Source of the DNA: JAOARY01 sp045345765
GTDB lineage: Bacteria; Bacillota; Clostridia; Peptostreptococcales; Peptostreptococcaceae
Direction: 5' to 3'
DNA: 64,000 nt
NCBI GenBank assembly: GCA_045345765.1
Contig: CP148265.1
Span: 930,001 to 994,000 of the forward strand
This document shows positions 36,587 to 45,184 of the stretch, piece after piece. Under the pieces are notes generated by a model. The model saw only the letters and a list, made by a program, of their open reading frames with translations. It was not told where the DNA came from and did not search any database. The position numbers and the translations under genes were made by a program. Positions within the stretch are counted from its first letter, which is position 1. Every line of letters starts with the position of its first letter.

Positions 36587-36623
36587 AAGGACTAATTGTT
36601 TTTATATCAATTAGTCCTTTTTT
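36587..36623 (+). terminator. Terminator of fabK-malic enzyme operon
   Basis: AAGGACTAATTG and CAATTAGTCCTT form a 12-bp stem with a 9-nt loop, followed by T. Confidence 0.85.
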
Positions 36624-36655
36624 GTTGTCTTTGTTTAAATAAAATTTGGAACAAT

Positions 36656-36690
36656 AAAAAAACACCTACATATTGATGTAAGGGTTTAAT
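36656..36690 (-). terminator. Degenerate terminal CRISPR repeat acting as terminator (array 1 distal end)
   Basis: Positions 36661-36690 match the array repeat at 21 of 30 bases by eye, ending GTAAGGGTTTAAT. On the minus strand CTTACAT-CAAT-ATGTAGG forms a hairpin directly followed by TGTTTTTTT. It thus looks like a decayed last repeat turned into an intrinsic terminator. Four related hairpins occur at 40793, 44347, 46370 and 46618. Confidence 0.65.
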
Positions 36691-37246
36691 GATAATGAAA
36701 TGAATAAGATATTGTGGTATTTCAAAACATAAAATGTAAAAGTTCAATATAAAGAAGAAAGAAAAAAAGAAAGAAGAAGAGAAAGATTTCAAAACATAAA
36801 ATGTAAAAGTTCAATGCTATAGAAATGCTTTAGCTTTTGTAAACAATAAAAAATTTCAAAACATAAAATGTAAAAGTTCAATGTTAAAAAAGAAAATAGA
36901 CGATAACATGTTGATTTAATTTCAAAACATAAAATGTAAAAGTTCAATTCTTATAAATTTAAAATATAAAAACGGAGATGATTAATTTCAAAACATAAAA
37001 TGTAAAAGTTCAATAATTCAAACCTTCCGATTTTGAAGATTTGGATTTACATTTCAAAACATAAAATGTAAAAGTTCAATAAGAATCATAAAAGAAAGAA
37101 ATCAAAAAATTAAAATCATTTCAAAACATAAAATGTAAAAGTTCAATTTTTCTTTTTATTTTTATCTACTTCTCTTAATTTGAATTTCAAAACATAATGA
37201 ACAGAATCCAATTAGTACTACATTTTTAAATAATAAAAAACATATT

Positions 37247-38119
37247 CTATGAATACCTAAAAGCCAAAGGACTTTTAGCATCTAATTTTTTTTGTAATCT
37301 ATCGTTGTTGTAAAAATTTATATAATTTTCAATATCTCTTTTAAGAGTATCATAATCTTTATATTTATTCAAATAATATTTTTCACTTTTTAGTATGCCA
37401 AAAAAACCTTCCATCGGTGCATTATCAAGACATCTCCCAACTCTGGACATACTATGTGTTAAACCATATTTATTTATTTTCCAAAAAAATCCATGCGATG
37501 TGTATTGAAACCCTCTGTCACTATGAATAAGAGGCTTTTCGCCATTTAATTCTTTTAATGCCAAATCTAAATTTTCAAAAACAAGCTTATTATTATTGCT
37601 ATGACCTACAGTATATGCAACTATTGAGTTATCATAAAGATCTATAATTGCACTTAAATATGCCTTCTTATTTACTCCATATTTAAATTCAGTAACATCT
37701 GTTAGCCATTTTTCATTAGGTTTATTAGCATAAAACTTTCTATTTAGAATATTTTCAGAAACATGTTGTTGTGTTGTTTTTCTATAAAAATATTTACGTC
37801 TTCTTCTTATTACACTAAGTAAATTATTTTCTTTCATTATTCTATAAACACGCTTATGATTAACCTTTATACCAAGCCTATCGGCTATATTTAATGTCAT
37901 TCTTCTATAGCCATAAATAGAACCATTTTCTTCATGAATTTCTTTTATAGTTTTTAGAATCAATTCATTTTCTTTAAAGTTTTTTGTGGTTTTTCTATTT
38001 AACCATTTGTAATAAGAAGACCTTTGTAGATTTGCAATTTCACACAATAGTTTTATAGGAAATTTAAATTTATTGTTCACATATTTTATAGCTATATATT
38101 TATTTTCTTGATTAATCAT
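37247..38119 (-). CDS. IS3-family transposase OrfB (DDE integrase domain)
   Basis: The 290-residue protein has an N-terminal HTH_21-type segment (YGYRRMTLNIADRLGIKVNHK) and an rve integrase core. The three catalytic acids are visible in WLTDVTEFK, HSDRGFQYTSHG and DNAPMEGFFGILKSE. The frame overlaps orfA by 4 bp. It is normally made as a fusion through minus-one frameshifting at a TTAAAAAAG stretch near the end of orfA. It catalyses cut and rejoining of the element that interrupts the CRISPR repeat. No internal stop or deletion is seen. Confidence 0.93.
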   Translation of the reverse strand: MINQENKYIAIKYVNNKFKFPIKLLCEIANLQRSSYYKWLNRKTTKNFKENELILKTIKEIHEENGSIYGYRRMTLNIADRLGIKVNHKRVYRIMKENNLLSVIRRRRKYFYRKTTQQHVSENILNRKFYANKPNEKWLTDVTEFKYGVNKKAYLSAIIDLYDNSIVAYTVGHSNNNKLVFENLDLALKELNGEKPLIHSDRGFQYTSHGFFWKINKYGLTHSMSRVGRCLDNAPMEGFFGILKSEKYYLNKYKDYDTLKRDIENYINFYNNDRLQKKLDAKSPLAFRYS

Positions 38120-38817
38120 CCCCTTCCTAGCAATTTCAACTTTTTTAAAAGTTCTACTTCTGCTTCTAATCTTCGATTTTTTTCATTTAATTTCTTCAAT
38201 TCTAATTTATGTTTTTCTTCTAATGTTAATTCTTCTTCTTTTTTATTTATTCCACGTTTATCTTTAAGTGACTCTTCGCTACCCTTTTCAAACTTTTTTA
38301 CCCAACTATATATTTGTTGATATGAAACATTGTATTTTTCAGCAGTTTCACCATAATTCTTCATATTAGCGATACAATAATTTACGATTTCTAATCTTTC
38401 TTTATATGTGGTTTTTCTTCCTTTATTCATAGAGTTGCTCAATCCTTTCGCACTTGTTTTTAGCTCTCTATGATTATTATAATTGTTAATCCACTTTCTT
38501 AAAACACTTGGATCAGATATTTCATATTTTTTTGATACTTCAATTAAAGATAAGTTTGAAGTTAAATAGTCTTTAACAGCAATAGTTTTAAACTTTTTCG
38601 TATAAATTTTTTTCTTTTTACAGGGCAGAAGCCCCTCTTTTCCATGCTTTTCGAAGCTATAGAACCATTTATAATAAGTTGTTGTTGTAATACCTATTTT
38701 AGCCACATATTTTCTAAGCGATAGCTTATTAATCTTAAAATCTTCAAGAATTTTTAATTTTTCTTCAAAAGTATACGTCTTTTTTTTAGACATAAAAAAT
38801 ACCCCTTTCAAATTCAT
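38116..38817 (-). CDS. IS3-family transposase OrfA (helix-turn-helix)
   Basis: The 233-residue protein has two or more HTH_28-like DNA-binding segments (TYKERLEIVNYCIANMKNYG and NVSYQQIYSWVKKFE in the second half, KLSLRKYVAKIGITTTTYYKW in the first, each shown in part) and a basic coiled stretch at the end. Double HTH units and a length above 170 residues place it in the IS150 group. Near its 3' end CTTTTAAAAAAGTTG is a typical A6G slippery site for making the OrfAB fusion. The start ATG at 38817 lies about 50 bp inside the right end of the element. Confidence 0.92.
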   Translation of the reverse strand: MNLKGVFFMSKKKTYTFEEKLKILEDFKINKLSLRKYVAKIGITTTTYYKWFYSFEKHGKEGLLPCKKKKIYTKKFKTIAVKDYLTSNLSLIEVSKKYEISDPSVLRKWINNYNNHRELKTSAKGLSNSMNKGRKTTYKERLEIVNYCIANMKNYGETAEKYNVSYQQIYSWVKKFEKGSEESLKDKRGINKKEEELTLEEKHKLELKKLNEKNRRLEAEVELLKKLKLLGRG

Positions 38818-39083
38818 ATCAGATTTTCATTATTTAATCTGTATATTTTGTTGGGGTATGTTCATAAAATGTAAAAGTTCAATCTTGTAAGGTTCTCAAG
38901 ATAGTCATAAAGACTATCTAATTTCAAAACATAAAATGTAAAAGTTCAATGATTGAACAGAATAGAAGAAAAAGTTTTTAAGGATGATTTCAAAACATAA
39001 AATGTAAAAGTTCAATTACCTAGGAATGAATAGAGTTGGTGAGAGTCCAACAGATTTCAAAACATAAAATGTAAAAGTTCAAT

Positions 39084-39330
39084 GAAGACAGTTTCAACGT
39101 TTGTTTATTTTTAACATCAGTATCCACCCCTTAATACTATCACATTTCTTACTAAAAATAAAGTAGGATTTTTTGTTTTTTTATTTTTTGTAAAAAATTG
39201 TACTCTATTTGAGTATTCATAGTACTTATGTCAATTTGCAAGAAAAAAATCTCGATAATTTTATTTTTCACAAACACAAAAATATCTTTTTTACGTCATA
39301 TCATTACTACTTTGCATTGATTTTTTATTT
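39084..39330 (-). promoter_or_regulatory. CRISPR leader 1
   Basis: A conserved block starting GAAGACAGTTTCAACG adjoins the first repeat and recurs beside all four arrays. On the minus strand TTGACA (39234-39229) and CAAATA (39211-39206), 17 bp apart, form a promoter about 120 bp before the array. The minus-ten is one base weaker than in leaders 2 and 4. Similarity to leader 3 continues through 39330-39619, which holds no gene. Confidence 0.85.
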
Positions 39331-39619
39331 TATTCCTTTATAACCATTTTAATTCCAATTAGATTCAATTCGACAATTTGTTTACTTTTTATGTTATTTA
39401 TAGTTTAACAGTCATTCATAAAAATTTTTACTTTGAATAATTTTATTCATTTTTATTGATTTTACTTGTTTTTTTATAATATTATTTATTAATTTTTAAT
39501 TGTAAGTTAATTTGTATTTATTTATGTTTTTCTTTATTTTTAATTTGGATTTCACTTATATTTTTCCAACAAAAAAACTATCAGATTTAATATTTTTAAT
39601 CTGATAGCCTAAAAATTTA

Positions 39620-40690
39620 TTATTTATCTAAATTAATATTTTTTTCTTTATCTAAATACACTTGCTTATATTCTTCTAAATTATTCTTTATATCCTTAAC
39701 TTTAGATATTTTTAATTTGCTATATTTAGAAACCAATTCTATATTCATATTGTCTTGAAGCATTTCTATTGCTGTAATTATTGAACTTTCTTCAAAACCT
39801 TCAACTTTTCCTTCAATTTTCCCTTTCATTATACCCTCAGCTAATTTAGCTTCTAGTCCTTCATTTATAACTCTTCCCATATTTGAAATCATCATATCCA
39901 CCTCCTGTGTTTCAATAGTTTCATCAATTAATTCTATTAGTTTTTCCTTATTATCTAAACTTGTATTCTCAACTATTACATTTTTTATCCATCTTAATAA
40001 ATTCTTTTTCTTATCTATTTGTAGTCTCTTTATTACACCTTTTATCGTTTCTAATCTCTTTACTATTAGTTCTATATTATCTTCTTTATCTAAGTAGAAT
40101 ATTGTACTTACTACATTCGCTATCTTCTTTAATTCTTCGTCATCCATTCTATGAATATCAAATAATAAATAATTAAAGTCTATTACATAATCACTATACA
40201 TTTCATATGATTTTATTACTTCCTTAAAACTTCTTGGTACATGCCAATTATTTTCACCATTATATAATACTACTGGTATTACTGGTGGTAGCCTAAATCC
40301 TTTTTGCTTTTTTGTATTGTCATCATGTTCATCTAAATACATTCTATAGATTTCACAGATATATAAAAATAGTCTTATTGGCATTCTATAATCTACTTTT
40401 GATTGAAATTCTAATAACATATATAGTATTATTTCTTCTCCATTTACATTTACCTTATATACTATATCGGCTTCTTCATCTTTAAAGTTGCTTAGTATAA
40501 ATTATTTATCTATTAGAACTAAGTCTTCTTTTTTTATATTTTTTACCCAATCTTCTTTTATAAAACTATTTAAGAAATCTATCATATTATCTTTGTTTTT
40601 AAATGTGTTTTTATATCCTTGATCATGCTTTTTGTTTTTTATTGTTTCTTTTGATTCTTCTATCTTTTCGTCCTTAGCTTTATTATCCAA
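39620..40690 (-). pseudogene. Rpn-family nuclease/transposase gene with nonsense codon
   Basis: Compared with the intact copy at 45185-46267 the sequence is nearly identical. A GAA codon has become TAA (stop at 40502-40504), splitting it into an N-terminal piece of 62 residues and a downstream frame that reopens at an internal Met (MLLEFQSKVDYRMP). It also lacks four residues in the Gly-Glu-rich repeat near residue 290 (KGKIEGKVEG against a longer form). Rpn proteins are PD-(D/E)XK nucleases linked to recombination and, in recent work, phage defence. The start is TTG at 40690 behind AAGGAG. Restart at the internal Met would lose the N-terminus, so I call it a pseudogene. Confidence 0.85.
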
Positions 40691-40792
40691 AACAAACTCC
40701 TTGATTTACTTTTATTTATATTTAAATTATATCATCATAAGCTCTTTTCAAAAAGTTTTTGTAAATTCATATCAATCTTTATTTTTAGACAT

Positions 40793-40819
40793 AAAAAAAC
40801 ACCTACATAAAAATGTAAG
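40793..40819 (-). terminator. Repeat-derived terminator hairpin (array 2 distal end)
   Basis: On the minus strand CTTACAT-TTTT-ATGTAGG, then TGTTTTTTT. It is the second of five related hairpins and stands 20 bp beyond the last repeat of array 2. It also lies upstream of the Rpn pseudogene. Confidence 0.65.
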
Positions 40820-40838
40820 TTTTTTAGTCATAAATCTA

Positions 40839-41131
40839 ATTTCAAAACATAAAATGTAAGGGTTCAATATATATTCAAAAGAAAACTACAATGATTTAGT
40901 AAAAATTTCAAAACATAAAATGTAAGGGTTCAATTCGAAAATGGGTAATTGAAAATTTAGAAGAATGGCAATTTCAAAACATAAAATGTAAGGGTTCAAT
41001 TAGGATATTTAATACCTTGTGAAGGTTTGACTATCATTTCAAAACATAAAATGTAAGGGTTCAATCCCGAATGCTAAATGGGAATTTACCTCTTATGAAT
41101 AATTTCAAAACATAAAATGTAAGGGTTCAAT
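40839..41131 (-). CRISPR. CRISPR array 2: 5 repeats, 4 spacers
   Basis: Repeats start at 40839, 40905, 40971, 41036 and 41102. All carry GTAAGGGTTCAAT at the end, where array 1 has GTAAAAGTTCAAT, a consistent two-base difference. Spacers are 35-36 nt. Its leader touches the 3' end of cas1, so this is the array physically linked to the adaptation genes. Confidence 0.97.
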
Positions 41132-41580
41132 GAAGACAGTTTCAACGTTTGTTTATTTTTAACATCAGTATCTACCCCTTAATAATATCACATTTCTTAC
41201 TAAAAATAAAGTAGGATTTTTTGTTTTTTGATTTTTTGTAAAAAATTGCACTCTATTTAAGTATTTATAGTACTTATGTCAATTTGCAGGAAAAAATTCT
41301 CGATAATTTTATTTTTCACAAACGTAAAAATATCTTTTGTATCTCTTGTCTATACACCATTGTATTGATTTTACATTTTATTCCTTTATAACCATCTTAA
41401 TTCCATTTCGATTCAATTCGACAATCTATTTACTTTTTATGTTATTTATACTTTAACAGTCATTCACAAAAATTTTTACTTTGAATAATTTTATTCATTT
41501 TCTTTTATTTTGCTTATTTTTTTATAATATTATTTATTAAATGTTTATTCTGATTTTAATACACAACCCATTCTTTCTTT
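41132..41580 (-). promoter_or_regulatory. CRISPR leader 2
   Basis: The GAAGACAGTTTCAACG block is followed on the minus strand by TTGACA (41282-41277) and TAAATA (41259-41254), spacing 17 bp. Similarity to leaders 1 and 3 extends to about 41540. The cas1 stop lies just beyond, and no other gene is present. Confidence 0.85.
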
Positions 41581-41589
41581 TATATTTTT

Positions 41590-42588
41590 TTAATATTTAT
41601 TTTTTAAACTAAATGGTATAAATTCTTGTTCCTCTACAATAGCTTTTATCAATTTATAAGCATCCAATTTTATTGAATTTAAATAAGTTACATTTCTTTT
41701 TAATTTCGGATGCAAATAAGTCTCCTTTAATCTTTCTTCCAAAGCCTTTATATATATTCTCTTTCCTTCTTTGTTTAATATACAATAATTCAATTCATTA
41801 TCAAAATGCTTATTTACGTCTATCATTCTTTTATTGACTAAATTAATAATTGTCTTAAATACTATAACAGGTTTAAATACTTCACTCAAATCCAAGCTAA
41901 GAGAAAATCTTCTTTCCATTGGTTCATGCAAAAAGCTTATAGTTGGATTTAGATGACTTAAATATATTTGAGATACACATTTTGAATATAATATACTATT
42001 TCCAAATGAAATCAACGCATTAAGTGGATTTTTTGGTGGTCTTTTTGTTCTTTTTTCAAATTCAAAATCCTTATTTAGTATCTGATCAAAAGTTATATAA
42101 AATCTATTCCAAATTCCACCTTCCACAAATAATAATTCTTTTATATCTTGTGCCTCATCAATACTATACTTCATGTCGTCATCAATATAATCTATAAGTT
42201 CTTTTACTTTTTCACTTCTATCATACTTGCTCACAACTTCTCTTATATTTTCCCCAATTCCATTTACTATATTTTTAGCAAACTCCATTCTCTTTTCTTC
42301 AAATGCCTTAACCTGATTAACCGTAATTCTACCACTTAAATATTTTTCTCTTGGATAGAAGCTTCCTGTATAATTTCCATAATAATCAAAGAAGTGCAGA
42401 GTAAGTCCATTTTTACCTACAAAATTTAAGAAGCTACTATTTAACTCAACTTCTGATAAAAAATAAATTTCTTTAGTTGTTTCTACTAGTATATTCATCT
42501 TATCATCTTCTGAATTTCTAAAGATTATAGAATTAGCTTCTCTTTTTATTTTTCCACTACTATCTATATACCTACAATTTGTATTCAT
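41590..42588 (-). CDS. cas1: CRISPR integrase Cas1
   Basis: The 332-residue metal-dependent integrase inserts new spacers with Cas2. Family features: an N-terminal beta domain (residues about 1-85), then a helical domain with a conserved Glu (VEGGIWNRFY), NPLNALISFGNSILYSKC, a His in ISFLHEP and the acidic LSLDLSEVFKP. Catalytic Glu, His and Asp/Glu positions thus appear intact. A frame from 42621 overlaps cas4, but AAAAGGAG points to ATG at 42588. The gene is last of cas2-cas4-cas1 and runs into leader 2. No cas3, cas5, cas6, cas7 or cas8 gene is present in the window. Confidence 0.93.
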   Translation of the reverse strand: MNTNCRYIDSSGKIKREANSIIFRNSEDDKMNILVETTKEIYFLSEVELNSSFLNFVGKNGLTLHFFDYYGNYTGSFYPREKYLSGRITVNQVKAFEEKRMEFAKNIVNGIGENIREVVSKYDRSEKVKELIDYIDDDMKYSIDEAQDIKELLFVEGGIWNRFYITFDQILNKDFEFEKRTKRPPKNPLNALISFGNSILYSKCVSQIYLSHLNPTISFLHEPMERRFSLSLDLSEVFKPVIVFKTIINLVNKRMIDVNKHFDNELNYCILNKEGKRIYIKALEERLKETYLHPKLKRNVTYLNSIKLDAYKLIKAIVEEQEFIPFSLKNKY

Positions 42589-42601
42589 CTCGATACTCCT
42601 T

Positions 42602-43102
42602 TTACAACGAACAATATTCATAATATGAACAACGCTTTTGATTGCAATTTTGACAAATCGGTGGTTGTTTAGTTTCTAAAAACTCATATATTTCTTTTAT
42701 CAATCTATTTAATTTCATTTCTACTTCTGTTGTTAATTCGATATGATATACTTTTTTAGAGTTTGGATTATTTTTTTCAAGTATCTCTAATTTTCCTTCT
42801 CTTTCAATCCCCAAATCTTTTAGTTCTTTTAAATAAAATATAAGTTGCCATTTTGCAGCTTCTATATCATAATCTGATTTTTTTGTTTCAATAACATATT
42901 TGTCATTAATTTTATCTAGTCTAATATTATTAATAAACACTTCTGAATGTTTTTTATCTTTATATTTTTTCTTATGCAATGCCTTTCCAATACTTACAGC
43001 TTCACTATTATATTCCATATTTATTTTGTTATAAGATAACCAACATTGTCTTTTGCAATGGATATAGTAATTTATCAAACTTCCCGTTAGTTTTGGTTTC
43101 AT
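42602..43102 (-). CDS. cas4: CRISPR adaptation exonuclease Cas4
   Basis: A RecB-like, iron-sulfur nuclease that trims prespacers and helps select the PAM. The 166-residue chain has one Cys in HCKRQCWLSY near the N-terminus, the nuclease core VIETKKSD (Glu-x-Lys), a QLIFYL motif, and the C-terminal CQNCNQKRCSYYEYC cluster. Length matches stand-alone Cas4 of type I-B. It starts 26 bp after cas2 behind AAAGGGATAAGAG and ends 13 bp before cas1, so all three form one operon. Confidence 0.92.
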   Translation of the reverse strand: MKPKLTGSLINYYIHCKRQCWLSYNKINMEYNSEAVSIGKALHKKKYKDKKHSEVFINNIRLDKINDKYVIETKKSDYDIEAAKWQLIFYLKELKDLGIEREGKLEILEKNNPNSKKVYHIELTTEVEMKLNRLIKEIYEFLETKQPPICQNCNQKRCSYYEYCSL

Positions 43103-43128
43103 AATCTCTTATCCCTTTCTTTAATTAA

Positions 43129-43425
43129 CTACAAAAACATTGATTCTCCAGCACGTCTAGGTATACCTATATTTTCTTCCTCAAAATATCTTTCTGAAAA
43201 CAACTTTATAATTGTAATATTATCTTCTTTGGGATCTGTTCTTGATTTTAATTCTTCTTTTAGATTTATTAATTTTGAAGGGGTTATTGTTCCTCTAAAT
43301 ACAGAGTTTTGATGATGACTTAAATATTTTTTGCAGATTTTAAAAACTTTTTGCACTCTCTTTTCATTTACATCATAGAATAAAAATACATATCCATAGT
43401 TATAGTCCTTCCCAATATAACTCAC
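43129..43425 (-). CDS. cas2: CRISPR adaptation protein Cas2
   Basis: A small ferredoxin-fold protein that forms the central dimer of the Cas1-Cas2 integrase. The chain reads YVFLFYDVNEKRVQKV with the conserved Asp, then HHQNSVFRGTIT, normal for Cas2. The start is unclear. GTG at 43425 lies inside the perfect ribosome site GGAGGTGA. The next in-frame codon at usual spacing (8 nt) is ATT at 43416, and no in-frame ATG precedes the conserved core. An ATT start, giving 95 residues, is possible. It leads the operon, whereas cas2 usually comes last (cas4-cas1-cas2). Confidence 0.92.
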   Translation of the reverse strand: MSYIGKDYNYGYVFLFYDVNEKRVQKVFKICKKYLSHHQNSVFRGTITPSKLINLKEELKSRTDPKEDNITIIKLFSERYFEEENIGIPRRAGESMFL

Positions 43426-43509
43426 CTCCTTTTTTTACTTTTAGGTATATACCCATCATTTTAATATTTGAAATAATTATATATTTTTTTCGTATAATTA
43501 TTTAATAAA

Positions 43510-43560
43510 AAAACTTTCAAAACAAAATTATTTTAATTTCATCCTGAAAGTTAACGTTAT
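43510..43560 (-). terminator. Possible terminator upstream of cas2
   Basis: On the minus strand AACTTTCA and TGAAAGTT form an 8-bp stem over a long loop, then seven T. It lies between the IS remnant and cas2 and could insulate the cas operon. The cas2 promoter must lie in 43426-43510, an AT-rich stretch. Confidence 0.4.
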
Positions 43561-43568
43561 TCTTATAT

Positions 43569-44204
43569 TTATTTTTTAAATCTTCTACTTAATAAATTGT
43601 TTTCTTTCATAAGTTTATACACACGTTTATGATTTACACTTATATCTAGTCTTTCATTTAAAGCTATTACCATTTTTCTATAGCCATAGATATAGTTATT
43701 TTCTTCTTGTATTTCTTTTATATTCTCTAAAATAATTTTATTTTCTTTATATGTCTTTGTTTCTTTTTTGTTTAGCCATTTGTAATAAGACGACCTATCC
43801 AAATTAATAATCTCACATAACATTTGTATCGAAAATTCAGCTTCTTCATTAACAATCTTTATAGCCATATATCTATCTTGTTGTGTTATTTCACCATTTC
43901 TAATTAGATTTATCTTTTTTATAAGTGCTACTTCAGCTCTTAATCTTTCATTCTTTTTATCTAGTTTTTTTAGTTTTAATTTATATTTTTCTTCCATTGT
44001 AAGGTTTTCTTCATTCTTACTTATTCCACGTCTATCTCTAAGTGATTCTTCACCATTTTTCTCAAATTTCTTTACCCAACTATATACTTGTTGGTATGAA
44101 ACATTAAATTTCTTAGAAGTTTCGTGATAATTTTTTATGTTTGCGATACAATAATTTACGATTTCTATTCTTTCTTCATAGGTCGTTTTTCTTCCTTTAT
44201 TCAT
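43569..44204 (-). pseudogene. Decayed IS3-family transposase remnant, fused OrfA-OrfB fragment
   Basis: The 211-residue frame aligns with the second half of OrfA (MNKGRKTTYEERIEIV) and continues without frameshift into the first third of OrfB (MAIKIVNEEAEF to HKRVYKLMKENNLLS). The first half of OrfA and the whole DDE domain are missing, so it cannot transpose. The right end of the same IS survives at about 44375-44434, separated from this fragment by sequence resembling the upstream region of the Rpn gene. The remnant is therefore mosaic. Divergence from the intact copy at 37-38.8 kb shows it is older or a different isoform. Confidence 0.85.
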
Positions 44205-44346
44205 ATCTTTTTCAAATCCTTTGCCTTTAATTTTAATTTTTATACTCTAATACAGAACTTTTCTTTTTTTATATCTAAATTATATCATCATAAACTATTT
44301 TCAAAAAATTTTTGTAAATTCGTATCGACCTGTGTTTTTTAAGCAT

Positions 44347-44373
44347 AAAAAAACACCTACATATTCATGTAAG
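44347..44373 (-). terminator. Repeat-derived terminator hairpin (array 3 distal end)
   Basis: On the minus strand TGAACTTACAT-GA-ATATGTAGG precedes TGTTTTTTT. It is the third copy of the hairpin found at array ends. The bases before it (TGAAC) again recall the CRISPR repeat. Confidence 0.6.
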
Positions 44374-44374
44374 T

Positions 44375-44434
44375 TCATTTACTCTTCAAGCTATTCTTAT
44401 TATTCGATCTGTATATTTTCTTGGTGTATGTTCA
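44375..44434 (-). mobile_element. Right end of a second IS3-family element in a CRISPR repeat
   Basis: The stretch CTGTATATTTTCTTGGTGTATGTTCA (given here only by position for its middle) matches the right end of the intact IS at 38840-38864, including terminal GTATGTTCA. The next bases TAAAATG are the latter part of a CRISPR repeat, cut at the same position as by the intact IS. The left junction is lost. Confidence 0.8.
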
Positions 44435-44648
44435 TAAAATGTAAAAGTTCAATGCCATAAAAATGCATTAATGTTTATAGATAGCATATTTTAAAACATA
44501 AAATGTAAAAGTTCAATGGAAAATATTTCAAATTAAAAGATTTCGAGAATGGTGATTTTAAAACATAAAATGTAAAAGTTCAATGTGATAGAGACGAAAC
44601 TTTATTAAATAGCTTTATATTTTAAAACATAAAATGTAAAAGTTCAAT
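44435..44648 (-). CRISPR. CRISPR array 3: 3 full repeats plus one IS-truncated repeat
   Basis: A 19-nt partial repeat (44435-44453) is followed by full repeats at 44488, 44555 and 44619. These read ATTTTAAAACAT at the start, where other arrays have ATTTCAAAACAT, a third repeat variant. Spacers are 34-37 nt. The leader adjoins the right end. Confidence 0.95.
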
Positions 44649-45184
44649 GAAGACAGTTTCAACGTTTGTTTATTTTTAACATCAGTATCCACCTCTTAAT
44701 ACTATCACATTTCTTACTAAAAATAAAGTAGGATTTTTTGTTTTTTGATTTTTCGCAAAAAATCATACTCTCTTTAAGTATTTATAATACTTATGTCAAT
44801 TTGCAAGAAAAAAATCTCGATAATTTTATTTTTCACAAATGCAAAAATATCTTTTGTATCTCTTATCCATACTCTCTTACACAGATTTTGTATTTTATCC
44901 CTTTGTAACCATCCTAATTCCATTTCGATTCAATTCGATAATTCATTTACTTTTTATGTTATTTATACTTTAACAGTCCTTCATAAAAAATTTTACTTTG
45001 AATAATTTTATTCATTTTCATTGATTTTGCTTGTTTTTTTATAATTATACTTATTAATTTTTAATTCTAAGTTAATTTATATTTATTTATACTTTTCTTT
45101 ATTTTCGATTTGGGTTTCACTTATATTTTTCCAACAAAAAAACTATCAGATTTAATATTTTTAATCTGATAGCCTAAAAATTTA
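44649..45184 (-). promoter_or_regulatory. CRISPR leader 3 and duplicated flank
   Basis: The GAAGACAGTTTCAACG block is present, with TTGACA (44799-44794) and TAAAGA 17 bp further (44776-44771) on the minus strand. The whole stretch to the Rpn gene is a near copy of 39084-39619. A terminator-like hairpin TATCAGATT...AATCTGATA (about 45143-45171) lies just after the Rpn stop, as it does at 39577-39607. No other gene is present. Confidence 0.8.

Larger units (their letters stand above)
37198..38864 (-). mobile_element. IS3-family (IS150-like) element inside a CRISPR repeat
   Basis: The 1667-bp element has imperfect ends (TGAACAGAATCC at the left, TGAACATACCCC at the right when read inward). It is flanked by a 3-bp target duplication TAA (37195-37197 and 38865-38867). 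Removing the element and one TAA restores an exact 30-nt CRISPR repeat. It holds two overlapping frames typical of IS3 transposons. Both frames look intact, so it may be active or recent. Confidence 0.95.
36719..39083 (-). CRISPR. CRISPR array 1: 11 repeats, 10 spacers, split by an IS
   Basis: The 30-nt repeat begins ATTTCAAAACAT and ends TGTAAAAGTTCAAT on the plus strand. Complete copies start at 36719, 36786, 36853, 36919, 36985, 37051, 37118, 38921, 38987 and 39054. An eleventh is divided: its first 14 nt are at 37184-37197 and the rest at 38865-38883, with an IS between. Spacers are 36-37 nt. The leader adjoins the right end, so the array is read on the minus strand and its oldest spacers lie at the left. 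The processed handle would end TTTGAAAT, as in type I-B systems. The repeats are nearly identical. Confidence 0.97.

Noticed and set aside
39620..40690. Two separate genes from the broken Rpn copy
   Set aside because: Comparison with the intact copy shows one substitution creating a stop; the second frame starts at an internal Met without a ribosome site.
43569..44204. A functional fused transposase
   Set aside because: The in-frame OrfA-OrfB fusion is interesting, but the first half of OrfA and the catalytic domain are both missing.
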